Part shown: positions 23,758 through 31,566 of the stretch, one piece after another
Layout of the letters: the number at the start of each line of letters is the position of its first letter
Numbering within the stretch: the first letter of the stretch is position 1
The notes under the pieces: generated by a model
Told to the model about the DNA's origin: nothing
What the model saw: only the letters and a program-made list of their open reading frames with translations
The model's database searches: none
Made by a program: the position numbers and the translations under genes
NCBI RefSeq assembly: GCF_018863395.1
Contig: NZ_JAHKRR010000002.1
Coordinates: 124,001 to 188,000, forward strand
Origin: Sinomicrobium weinanense
Lineage (GTDB): Bacteria > Bacteroidota > Bacteroidia > Flavobacteriales > Flavobacteriaceae
Length of the DNA stretch: 64,000 bases
Direction: 5' to 3'

Positions 23758-26148
23758 ATGTATCGAATACTGCTTTCCATAGGTCTTTTATCCCTGGCCA
23801 TGATCGCTTACCAGATAAGCCTTATGCAGTATCTTTCCATAGTGCAATGGTATCACTACGCCTATATGGTCATTTCCATTGCCCTGCTCGGTTTCGGTGC
23901 TGCGGGAACCGTAATATCGCTTTTCAGAAAGTCACTCCTGCGCCATATGAACGCTCTGCTTCCTTTTCTCATCTTTTTTTCGGGACTGAGCATGCCCCTG
24001 GCTATCCGGGTCTCCGGAATGCCCTTTGCCCGGTTTGACACCTATCTCCTGTTTGTGGAACGGCGACAACTGTGGCAATTACTGCTGAACTACATTATCT
24101 TTTTTATTCCTTTCTTTTTCTGCGCCCTGGCCATAGGGCTGGTCTTTGTAAAATATGTCCGGGAGATAGGAAAGCTGTATTTTGCCAATCTCACCGGGTC
24201 CGGGTTAGGCGGACTGGTGGCTATCGTTCTGTTCTGGACGGTCTCTCCTGCCCGGATAGCATATATAACCGGTGGTATGGCCGTAATTGCCGCTATATTG
24301 GTAATCCCGGCAGCAACTGCTTTACCCAAGGAAAAAAGGGCCTTTTATTCCAGCCCCCGTTTTTTGTACACATTTTTCCCCCTCCTGCTCCCATTGTTAT
24401 TTGCAGGATATTATTATCCTCCCGAAATTATTTCTTCCCAGTACAAAAGCCTGAACCGGACGCTGCTGCTTCCGGATGCGGAAATCTGTTGGGAGCGGAA
24501 CAGTCCTCATGGCTGGGTACAATACGTTTCTTCACCGGCACTGCGTTATGCTCCAGGGCTCAGCCTTGCCTATCCGGGGGATATCCCCGTTGTGGACGCT
24601 CTTTTCAACAACGGAGAATGGTATGGGGCAATATTTCCGGAAACGGCAGAAAAAAACACCGATGTACTGGCCTATACCACTTCTGCCATAGCTTCTGAAA
24701 TCATTTCCCCGGAAAAGGTATTGGTCCTGAACGCAGGGACGGGAATGCGGGTATCGCATTTTTTGAACCTGGGGATCCCTTCCATAGATGCTACGGAATC
24801 TCATCCTTTGATCACTTCTTTTGCCAAAAGAAATATGGGGTATTCCAGGCTGTTCCAGCAGGATCCCCGCTCTTTTCTCCGGAAACCGGGAAAACAATAC
24901 GACCTGATCTGCCTTCCATACATCGGCGCTTTTGGCGGAACGGCTGGCCTGCAGGCCATGCAGGAGGAATACCTGCTCACCACAGAAGCCTTTTCCCTGA
25001 TCTATGACCGTCTGAGCGACCACGGCATTATAGAAGTGACCTGTTGGACAGACAACCCATACCGCAACCCGTTGAAAACTGCAGCTAGCATCGCCGAGAT
25101 GCTTTCTCAAAAAGGCATAGAAACCCCGCTACAACAAACCGTAGCTGTCCGGAGCTGGAACACCATAACATTCCTCGTTAAAAAAAGCCCTTTTACGGAA
25201 GCACAGCAACAATCGGTACGTGATTTCTGTGAACGGCTTTATTTCGATCCCTTGTTACTCCCCGGAATTACGGAGGAAGAAAGAACAACCTATAACGATC
25301 TTGAAGACAAAAGCCTGTTCTCCCTGACAGATTCCATTTTTAGCAGAAACCGGGAAGCCGTCTATAAAAATTATGATTTCCACATCCGGCCGGCTACTGA
25401 CGATCAACCTTATTTTTCACAGTTTCTCCGGTGGAAGAGCTTTCCGCAATTGCAACGCCTGTACGGACAGCAGTCGGCATCGTTCCTGGAACTGGGGTAC
25501 CTCATTGTCCTGGTTACCTTTGTTCAATCTGCAATGCTGGCCATTATCTTTATCGTACTGCCCCTTTTTCGCTTCAGGAAAAAAAGTGGTGGCAAACTTC
25601 AGACGCTTTTCTATTTCTCAGGATTAGGTATCGGGTATATGTTTGTGGAGATCGTCCTCATACAACAGTTCACCCTGTATCTGGGCCATCCGGTCTATGC
25701 CATTACCGCGGTTATCGGCACCATGCTGCTCCTGTCCGGTACCGGCAGCTATCTCTCTTCCCGTTTATCGCCGAAGCCGGCTGTTCTCCGGAAGGTCACT
25801 CTTCTCATAACCGTGCTGCTTCTCCTCTATGGATGGTTTTTGACAGCTATATTACAGGCGGGCACGGGCTTTCCCTTTTTCGTAAAAATTTTCCTGGCCG
25901 TAATTCTTATCGGAATTCCCGCCGTGATCATGGGAATGCCTTTTCCGCTCGGGTTACGGTACCTTTCACAACAGGAAAAAGCCAATATTCCCTGGGCGTG
26001 GGGGATAAACAGCTGTATGTCGGTAGTAAGTACAGCATTAGCGACCATTATAGCCCTGGAAAGCGGTTTTATCTTATTAATGATTTTTGCCGCCTTGGCT
26101 TATTTTATTACTTTTAGTAGCAGTTTTCTAAAACCAGATCAATCATGA
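23758..26148 (+). CDS. Large integral membrane protein with spermidine-synthase-like domain
   Basis: The 796-residue protein has a membrane N terminus (about six hydrophobic segments, residues 1-215). A soluble middle carries a degenerate Rossmann/aminopropyltransferase-like segment (VLVLNAGTGMRVSHFLNLG near residue 323). A second membrane part with about six segments starts near residue 580 (FYFSGLGIGYMFVEIVLIQQ). This matches the membrane-bound spermidine/spermine synthase-like proteins of Bacteroidetes and Proteobacteria. The acidic polyamine-binding residues are not recognisable, so true polyamine synthesis is doubtful. It follows the exported pcm gene by 21 bp and overlaps the VOC gene by 4 bp (ATGA). 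Confidence 0.75.
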   Translation: MYRILLSIGLLSLAMIAYQISLMQYLSIVQWYHYAYMVISIALLGFGAAGTVISLFRKSLLRHMNALLPFLIFFSGLSMPLAIRVSGMPFARFDTYLLFVERRQLWQLLLNYIIFFIPFFFCALAIGLVFVKYVREIGKLYFANLTGSGLGGLVAIVLFWTVSPARIAYITGGMAVIAAILVIPAATALPKEKRAFYSSPRFLYTFFPLLLPLLFAGYYYPPEIISSQYKSLNRTLLLPDAEICWERNSPHGWVQYVSSPALRYAPGLSLAYPGDIPVVDALFNNGEWYGAIFPETAEKNTDVLAYTTSAIASEIISPEKVLVLNAGTGMRVSHFLNLGIPSIDATESHPLITSFAKRNMGYSRLFQQDPRSFLRKPGKQYDLICLPYIGAFGGTAGLQAMQEEYLLTTEAFSLIYDRLSDHGIIEVTCWTDNPYRNPLKTAASIAEMLSQKGIETPLQQTVAVRSWNTITFLVKKSPFTEAQQQSVRDFCERLYFDPLLLPGITEEERTTYNDLEDKSLFSLTDSIFSRNREAVYKNYDFHIRPATDDQPYFSQFLRWKSFPQLQRLYGQQSASFLELGYLIVLVTFVQSAMLAIIFIVLPLFRFRKKSGGKLQTLFYFSGLGIGYMFVEIVLIQQFTLYLGHPVYAITAVIGTMLLLSGTGSYLSSRLSPKPAVLRKVTLLITVLLLLYGWFLTAILQAGTGFPFFVKIFLAVILIGIPAVIMGMPFPLGLRYLSQQEKANIPWAWGINSCMSVVSTALATIIALESGFILLMIFAALAYFITFSSSFLKPDQS

Positions 26149-26519
26149 ACTTAAATCAGGTCACGGCTCCTTCATCAGATCTGTCAAAAGCCATCCCTTT
26201 TTATGAAAACCTGGGATTGAAACTGATTGTAAGATCACTTCCCCATTACGTACGATTTGAATGTCCGGATGGCAATTCCACCTTTTCACTTCACCTTGTG
26301 GATGAACTTCCGAAAGGGGAAGGAATACATGTCTATTTTGAATGTGAGAACCTCGACGAACACGTCCGGGCCCTTGCGGATAAAGGGATCGTTTTTGATG
26401 AACTTCCGAACGACAAAAGATGGTTGTGGAGAGAAGCGAGGTTAAAAGACCCGGACGGTAACCTGCTGGTATTATTCCATGCCGGCGAAAACAGGAAAAA
26501 CCCGCCGTGGCGAATATAA
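26145..26519 (+). CDS. VOC-superfamily (glyoxalase/bleomycin resistance-like) protein
   Basis: The 124-residue protein has the beta-alpha-beta-beta-beta modules of the vicinal oxygen chelate fold. Visible motifs are KAIPFYENLGLKLIVRS, HLVDELP (His near residue 47) and LKDPDGNLLVLFH with an acidic pair near the end. Members act as isomerases, dioxygenases or drug-binding proteins, and the sequence does not tell which. The start overlaps the preceding stop as ATGA, so it is translationally coupled to the membrane spermidine-synthase-like protein. The next gene begins 50 bp downstream on the same strand. Confidence 0.82.
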   Translation: MNLNQVTAPSSDLSKAIPFYENLGLKLIVRSLPHYVRFECPDGNSTFSLHLVDELPKGEGIHVYFECENLDEHVRALADKGIVFDELPNDKRWLWREARLKDPDGNLLVLFHAGENRKNPPWRI

Positions 26520-26569
26520 AAGGATAGCGATCAATATCAGAAAATGTCACTTCTCAAAACCTATCTCCT

Positions 26570-27595
26570 ATGAAAACCGTCTTATCCTTCATTTTCATAT
26601 TCCTCTTAACAATCTCCTGCAAACCGGGGCAGGAAGAACCCCTGGTCCGGAAAGATCACACGGTAAAGAGCACGGACGGAGTAGAACTCCATGTACGGGA
26701 AGTCTTTTTTAAGAACGGTACATCCCAAAACACATCCCCGTTACTTATGGTACACGGCGGAGGGCCGGGCGCCATCGCCTCTTTCGACCTGGATGTTCCG
26801 GGTGGCTCCCTCGCTTCCGATATTGCAGAAAAAGGATTTAAAGTCTACCTGATGAATATCCGGGGCTGGGAGAGATCTACCCTTCCGGAATACGACCTTT
26901 CAGACTCTACCCTTGTAGCCGGCAACTACCGGGAAGCAGGCGAAGACATAAATGCCGTTATCGATTTTATCCGGGAACGGGACCATGTAAAGAAGGTCTC
27001 TTATTTCGGATGGGCAACAGGGGGGCATTGGGGAGGTTATTACGCTGCCCTGCACCCGCACAAACTGGCTCATTTTATTTCGCTCAACTCTCTGTACGGT
27101 GTAAATGCTCCATGGGAACTCAAACAGTTTTTTAGATCGGACCGGGATTCTTCTCTTTATAACAAGCAAGGGTTTTTCCGGAAATCGGCCAAAGGTTCAC
27201 TGACCGGAAAGTGGACCTCTACCATCCCCACGGAAAACAAGGAAACATGGCGCGACCCCGGAATAGCAGAGGCTTATGATGAGATCGCTGTAAAACTTTC
27301 TTCACTCCCCGATACCATGATCGTACCCGGAGGGTACAGAGAAGAGAGTTTTTACATGTCTAACGGAAAAAAATACTGGGATGCAAAAAATATTTCCACA
27401 CCCTCGCTCGTAATGCGAAGCGAACTGGATTTCTGGTCGAGGCCCGAAGATCTGGAAGCCATAAACAAAGACCTGAGGATCGAAAAGAAAAAGGTCATTA
27501 CCATTCCCGGCACCCACTATCTGTTTCTGGACCGTCCGGAACGGGGGCGGGACAGGTTGATCCGGGAAATTGTAAATTTCCTGGAAGAGTATTAA
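26570..27595 (+). CDS. Alpha/beta-hydrolase-fold lipoprotein with altered nucleophile elbow
   Basis: The 341-residue protein has a lipoprotein signal (LTISC, Cys near residue 17) and an alpha/beta hydrolase fold with the oxyanion motif LMVHGGGPGA near residue 60. Its layout resembles prolyl iminopeptidase-like enzymes. The nucleophile elbow, normally GxSxG, reads FGWATGGHWGG, with Ala (codon GCA) where Ser is expected. A plausible acid (SELDFWS) and a histidine (PGTHYLFLDRPE) are present. It may be inactive, use another residue, or serve as a binding protein. It follows the VOC gene on the same strand with a 50-bp gap, at the end of this group. Confidence 0.75.
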   Translation: MKTVLSFIFIFLLTISCKPGQEEPLVRKDHTVKSTDGVELHVREVFFKNGTSQNTSPLLMVHGGGPGAIASFDLDVPGGSLASDIAEKGFKVYLMNIRGWERSTLPEYDLSDSTLVAGNYREAGEDINAVIDFIRERDHVKKVSYFGWATGGHWGGYYAALHPHKLAHFISLNSLYGVNAPWELKQFFRSDRDSSLYNKQGFFRKSAKGSLTGKWTSTIPTENKETWRDPGIAEAYDEIAVKLSSLPDTMIVPGGYREESFYMSNGKKYWDAKNISTPSLVMRSELDFWSRPEDLEAINKDLRIEKKKVITIPGTHYLFLDRPERGRDRLIREIVNFLEEY

Positions 27596-27602
27596 AAACT
27601 GA

Positions 27603-27765
27603 AAAAGGGTGTCTTCTAAAAGCCTGTACTCGTTATGCTGACTTGTTTCAGCATCCCATCCCGATTGTCCGATCAGTGTTATGGGCCCCTGAAACACCCC
27701 TTCGACTGTGCTCAGGGTAAAAGTTCAGGGTGACGTAAAGACCACTTTTTAGAAAACACCCTCTT
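27603..27765. repeat. MITE-like element with terminal inverted repeats (family D, copy 1)
   Basis: The element has an outer left arm GGGTGTCTTCTAAAAG and a right arm CTTTTTAGAAAACACCC. Inner material includes CAGCATCCCAT, CCTGAAACACC and TTCAGGGTGACGT. The same order of outer arms and inner strings occurs at 63664-63800, with drift. It carries no ORF and lies between converging genes. Confidence 0.65.
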
Positions 27766-27816
27766 GTTTACGGTTCGGTGTTTATTTTAGAACAGTTGGC
27801 TTATGTACTGACTTGT

Positions 27817-28896
27817 TTACATTTTTTCGTACATCCCTCTCAGTTTCTGAGGGGTAATGACCTGTTTCCAATCCTTACCGAGTGCATTTTCCCAAAGCGG
27901 CACCATTCCCATGGAAACGCTTATCATTGTATCGAAATCATCATCAGTGAGGTTTGCACAAAGGCCTTTCGGAATTTCTACTTCATACTTGTCTACCATC
28001 TTCTTGAACTGCTTAACACCTTCCGGATAAAATTCTTCCAGGTGATCGAAGACAATACAATTTCCTACACCGTGCCGGGTTCCGAGCAGATAGGAAAGTC
28101 CGTAGCTCATGGCATGGGCTACACCTACCTGCGAATAGGCAATGCTCATGCCTCCGTGCCAGGATGCCATCATCAGCTTGTCGCGCGATTCATCTTCGGA
28201 CAGGGATCCATTGAAAAAGACCTCGTTGCAGAGGTCGAGTGATTTTTCTCCGTAGCTCTGGCTAAAAGCATTCAGGTAGGTCCCTGTCAACGATTCTATA
28301 CAATGAATGTAGCAATCCATCCCGGTATAGAACCACTGGTTTAAGGGCACCCCGGTACAAAGGTCCGGATCCAGCACCACCTGGTCAAAAGGGGTATGGT
28401 CTGAATTAATGCCCAGTTTCTTTTCAGGCCCGGTGAGGACCGTAGTCCTCGAAACTTCCGCCCCGGTTCCACTGATTGTTGGGATACCCACGTGATACAG
28501 GGCAGGATTTTTTAACAGGTCCCATCCCTGGTAGTCTTCGGAAGACCCCGGATTGTTGAGCATAATGGCAACGGCCTTGGCCAGGTCCATCAAGGTTCCG
28601 CCTCCAATACCTATAACCCCGGAAGGAAGCGCATCAAATTCTTCTTTTATACTGTCGCGAAGCGCGTCTACCTGCGAGGTCTTGGGCTCTACGTCCGAGT
28701 TTATAAAAATAACCTTATCGTTGTGATAAAGCGGTATTCTCTTTTCAAGAGGGCTGCCCTTAAAAACATCATCCACAAGAAAGATAAACGGCGATGAGGT
28801 GCTCGTGCGTTTGGAAGTTATTATTTCTTCTAACTGGTCAAAACTACCGCGCCCAAAAACCACCCTGGGCACCATGGGGAAATTTTTAAAATTCAT
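27817..28896 (-). CDS. Iron-containing alcohol dehydrogenase, KdnB-like (Kdo 8-oxidase candidate)
   Basis: The 359-residue protein has the type III Fe-alcohol dehydrogenase fold. The NAD-binding GIGGGTLMDLAKA motif lies near residue 98. Metal ligands are seen in MDCYIHCIE (Asp, His) and in AHAMSYGLSYLLGTRHG (two His). The N terminus PRVVFGRGSFDQL resembles KdnB, which oxidises the C8 hydroxyl of Kdo so that KdnA can aminate it to 8-amino-Kdo. The proximity of kdsB, 1.1 kb away on the same strand, supports this. A kdnA gene is not in the window, so the assignment remains probable. A decayed acetyltransferase pseudogene lies immediately upstream. Confidence 0.72.
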   Translation of the reverse strand: MNFKNFPMVPRVVFGRGSFDQLEEIITSKRTSTSSPFIFLVDDVFKGSPLEKRIPLYHNDKVIFINSDVEPKTSQVDALRDSIKEEFDALPSGVIGIGGGTLMDLAKAVAIMLNNPGSSEDYQGWDLLKNPALYHVGIPTISGTGAEVSRTTVLTGPEKKLGINSDHTPFDQVVLDPDLCTGVPLNQWFYTGMDCYIHCIESLTGTYLNAFSQSYGEKSLDLCNEVFFNGSLSEDESRDKLMMASWHGGMSIAYSQVGVAHAMSYGLSYLLGTRHGVGNCIVFDHLEEFYPEGVKQFKKMVDKYEVEIPKGLCANLTDDDFDTMISVSMGMVPLWENALGKDWKQVITPQKLRGMYEKM

Positions 28897-28914
28897 AATG
28901 TTGCTTTTTGCATT

Positions 28915-29280
28915 TTACTTACTCAATTCCAGTTGAAACTGCTGTGCAAACAGTCCCACTTGACACCCGTCCATCAGAGTGTGATGTACATATCCGGGCA
29001 TCTGTTTTTTGCCATTTTCTTCGAATATCTTCCCGCAAGATATGTTCGGGGATGAATTCTTAAACCTAAAACTCCTGGCATGAGACAGCGCGGTAAACTG
29101 TACCCGGGGGATGGCCTAAAAGCGGATCATATTATCACCTCTTCCGGAAGGTATCAGTTAACTCGTATTACGAACCCTGTCTATTTCTAATTGTGCATTT
29201 TTACGGAATGCGGTAAAACCTTCTTTAAAATCTTTTAAAAAAATAAAAGTGTTCTTTCCGGTTTCGGTATTCTATGTTCA
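28915..29280 (-). pseudogene. Remnant of a chloramphenicol acetyltransferase-type (CatA) gene
   Basis: Translating the minus strand in one frame gives a recognisable CAT C-terminal half: KNTFIFLKDFKEGFTAFRKN, then IPRVQFTALSHARSF, then MPGYVHHTLMDGCQVGLFAQ, ending at a TAA (28917-28915). The VHHTLMDG segment corresponds to the CAT active-site HHxxxDG motif. Four in-frame stops interrupt the frame: one after IDRVRNTS, one after GDNMIRF and two before NTETGKNT. No start codon or N-terminal half is visible upstream, because the HAD gene follows at 29293. I read this as a truncated, decayed gene. The intact ancestor would have acetylated chloramphenicol or a related xenobiotic. Confidence 0.78.
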
Positions 29281-29292
29281 GTTTCCTGACCA

Positions 29293-29991
29293 CTACAAAA
29301 ACCTCAACACTTCCTTAATGTTGTTTACGGTTCTGTATCCACCGTTATTTTCATCTTCGCGTACTATTTCGTGTGCCCAGGTGGTATGAAAAGGCACATG
29401 AATAGCCTGTGCTCCTATATTTACTATTGGAAGAATATCGGATTTCAGGGAATTTCCTATCATGAGAAATTCTTCTTCCCTGATCTCCAGGTGTTCGAGC
29501 AGGTTCCGGTAATTCTCTTCTTTCTTTTCACTGAGCACCTCTATATGATGAAAATATTCGGAAAGCCCCGACCGTCCCATTTTCCGTTCCTGGTCCAGCA
29601 GGTCTCCTTTGGTCAGTAATACAAGCCGGTATTTTCCACTTAATTGCCGAAGCACTTCTTCTACCCCGTCCAATAGTTCCACGGGTTTAGAGATCATCTC
29701 TTTACCGAGATGCAGGATCTCGGAAATGGTTGCTACGGGAACCTTCCCATTCGAAAGGTCTATGGCACTCTCTATCATGGAAAGCATAAATCCCTTGATC
29801 CCGTAACCGTAAAGTTCGAGATTATCCATTTCCACCTTAAACAGTTCCTGGTCTATTTTGTTCTCGGTTTCGTATGCCGACAATAATCGGGCAAATTTTT
29901 GTTCGGCTTCCCTGAAGTAGGTTTCATTGACCCAAAGGGTATCGTCGGCATCAAAGCCTATGACCCTGGTGCTGTCGTAATTTATTTCCAT
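29293..29991 (-). CDS. HAD-superfamily hydrolase
   Basis: The 232-residue protein has HAD motif [10 protein letters not shown] near residue 13, a helical cap (residues ~25-100), motif II LLTKGD near 125, and the motif III/IV region [10 protein letters not shown] near 175. Members dephosphorylate small molecules such as sugar phosphates or nucleotides. It overlaps the end of kdsB by 10 bp, so the two are co-translated. It could serve in Kdo metabolism, but it does not look like KdsC, which lacks the helical cap. The substrate is unknown. Confidence 0.85.
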   Translation of the reverse strand: MEINYDSTRVIGFDADDTLWVNETYFREAEQKFARLLSAYETENKIDQELFKVEMDNLELYGYGIKGFMLSMIESAIDLSNGKVPVATISEILHLGKEMISKPVELLDGVEEVLRQLSGKYRLVLLTKGDLLDQERKMGRSGLSEYFHHIEVLSEKKEENYRNLLEHLEIREEEFLMIGNSLKSDILPIVNIGAQAIHVPFHTTWAHEIVREDENNGGYRTVNNIKEVLRFL

Positions 29992-30710
29992 ATTTTTTTA
30001 GCTCTTTCGAGGTCTTCCGGGGTATCTATTTCTACGCCTTCGGTCCTGGTTTCCACCATTTTTATTTTTTTTCCGTATTCGAGATAGCGTATGGCCTCTA
30101 TCTTTTCGGAAGCCTCCAGGGGCAGCATCGGCAAGTGATAAAAATCCATAATGGCATTTTTCCTGAACGCATATATCCCTTTGTGCTTAAAATATCTCGC
30201 TCCTACATCCTCTGCCCTGGGATATGGGATCGGAGAACGGGAAAAGTAAAGGGCAAAATCGCGGTTGTCCACAATGACCTTTACGATATTGGGATCGTTT
30301 ATTTCGTCCCAGTCCCTGATCTCGGTCATCAGTGAAGCGAGGTCTATTTCCTTTTCACGGTCGTCCTTGAACACTTCGATAACCTTGCTGAGGCTTTCCG
30401 CATCGGTAAACGGTTCATCGCCCTGTACATTGACTACGATGTCGACATCCATATTTTCTACGGCCTCGGCTATCCTGTCACTTCCGCATTCGTGCTCTTT
30501 TTTGCTCATGACCGCCTTGCCGCCGTTCTTTACGATCTCACTGTAAATTATATCGCTGTCGGTAACTACCAAAACATCGTCAAAGAGCCCGGTACGAACT
30601 GTTACTTCATAGGTTCTGACTATAACAGGTTTTCCGTTGAGGTCCTGCATCAGTTTTCCCGGGAACCGGGTAGCCGCATATCTCGCGGGTATCATGGCTA
30701 TGATCTTCAT
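29982..30710 (-). CDS. kdsB: 3-deoxy-manno-octulosonate cytidylyltransferase
   Basis: The 242-residue protein starts with the nucleotidyltransferase signature [16 protein letters not shown] and continues with [19 protein letters not shown] near residue 95 and the C-terminal [11 protein letters not shown]. KdsB activates Kdo (or 8-amino-Kdo in some bacteria) with CTP for lipopolysaccharide core synthesis. It is the first gene of an operon with the HAD gene. A minus-strand TAATTTTG at 30740-30733 provides the -7 element. The KdnB-like gene downstream raises the possibility that the true substrate is 8-amino-Kdo. Confidence 0.95.
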   Translation of the reverse strand: MKIIAMIPARYAATRFPGKLMQDLNGKPVIVRTYEVTVRTGLFDDVLVVTDSDIIYSEIVKNGGKAVMSKKEHECGSDRIAEAVENMDVDIVVNVQGDEPFTDAESLSKVIEVFKDDREKEIDLASLMTEIRDWDEINDPNIVKVIVDNRDFALYFSRSPIPYPRAEDVGARYFKHKGIYAFRKNAIMDFYHLPMLPLEASEKIEAIRYLEYGKKIKMVETRTEGVEIDTPEDLERAKKIWK

Positions 30711-30732
30711 CTGTGTCTCTTTTACGAAAGAC

Positions 30733-30760
30733 CAAAATTAATTATTTCCTGTCAGGCAAG
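30733..30760 (-). promoter_or_regulatory. kdsB promoter
   Basis: Minus-strand TAATTTTG (30740-30733) matches TAnnTTTG. A TTG lies about 16 bases further upstream (30759-30757) as a possible -33. The predicted transcript start is 15-20 bases before the kdsB ATG. Confidence 0.55.
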
Positions 30761-30800
30761 AAAATTTAGAGCGGTGATAACGCGAGAAATATTATATACT

Positions 30801-30838
30801 CATATCTCACCTTCTCACTTTCTCACCTTCTCACTTCC
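30801..30838. repeat. GTGAGAAGG simple repeat (family A, copy 3)
   Basis: Tandem CTTCTCAC/TTTCTCAC units lie in the gap after the DUF4126 gene and supply that gene's TGA stop codon. On the minus strand the gene ends as AAG TGA, directly followed by GAAGG. The same AAG TGA GAA junction is seen in the FAH-family gene at 11544. Confidence 0.7.
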
Positions 30839-31397
30839 CACGAGGCCGTATTTTCCGGTAAAAACGAAATACCATCACAAGGATAAGGATCACCAGAACG
30901 ATGGCCAGGATAGGCAGAAATATGGAGACTACGGACAATATCACGGATACCACCGTCTCTATTGTAGAAACAATGGGATTTCCAAATCCTGCTGTCGAGA
31001 CCGAAGAGGTTAAGCGTGTAGCGGCAGAGGCTCCCTTGATCGCGGCTGCCGTCCCTCCACCAGCGATCAGTGCTATGGCCCAGGTCATGGCTGGATCCAG
31101 CCCGGATGCGGTCGAAACCACGGCAAGAGTACCCGCTATACCTGCCAGCGGAAGGGCAATACTGTCGAGCAGGTTGTCTACCCACGGAATATAGTAAGCA
31201 AATATTTCCACAATTACGGCCACCCCGAGGATGATCAGAGCCGGGAGGCCTCCTACCCACTGCCAGCTCTCGTTGAGCTCCCACATGCCGAAATGAGAAG
31301 CAAGGCTCAGAATGAGCAATGGCAGAAAAATACGAAAGCCTACACTGGCTGCAAGCCCTATACCGAGAAATATGCTGATTATGGTTTCGGTAGTCAT
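30831..31397 (-). CDS. DUF4126 family membrane protein
   Basis: The 188-residue protein is strongly hydrophobic with about five to six membrane segments. It includes the family-typical FLGIGLAASVGFRIFLPLL at the N terminus, AYYIPWVDNLLDSIALPLAG in the middle and an Ala/Gly-rich ALIAGGGTAAAIKG segment. Function is not established for the family. The C terminus RPRGK and its stop are formed at the edge of a GTGAGAA repeat. It is a single gene on the minus strand between repeats. No partner suggests a role. Confidence 0.82.
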   Translation of the reverse strand: MTTETIISIFLGIGLAASVGFRIFLPLLILSLASHFGMWELNESWQWVGGLPALIILGVAVIVEIFAYYIPWVDNLLDSIALPLAGIAGTLAVVSTASGLDPAMTWAIALIAGGGTAAAIKGASAATRLTSSVSTAGFGNPIVSTIETVVSVILSVVSIFLPILAIVLVILILVMVFRFYRKIRPRGK

Positions 31398-31463
31398 ATC
31401 GATTGGTTTTTAGGTTAGAGTTTGTAAAGTTATAAAGTTTTTTATGTCTTACCTGTCCCCCCC

Positions 31464-31545
31464 TGCCCCTCAAACAGGGAGCTAGAGAGCTTTTAAAAAA
31501 ATAAAGGCTCCCCCTTGAGGGGGGCGGGAGGGGGTGTTCCCCTCA
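31464..31545. repeat. C/G-run inverted repeat in intergenic gap
   Basis: CCCCCTGCCCCTCAAACAGG on the left is mirrored by CTCCCCCTTGAGGGGGGCGG and AGGGGGTG on the right, around an A/T-rich centre. Such C-run/G-run elements are common between genes in Bacteroidetes. It lies between two minus-strand genes and could form a strong hairpin. Confidence 0.6.
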
Positions 31546-31566
31546 GACAATTCCATCGATATCCGG

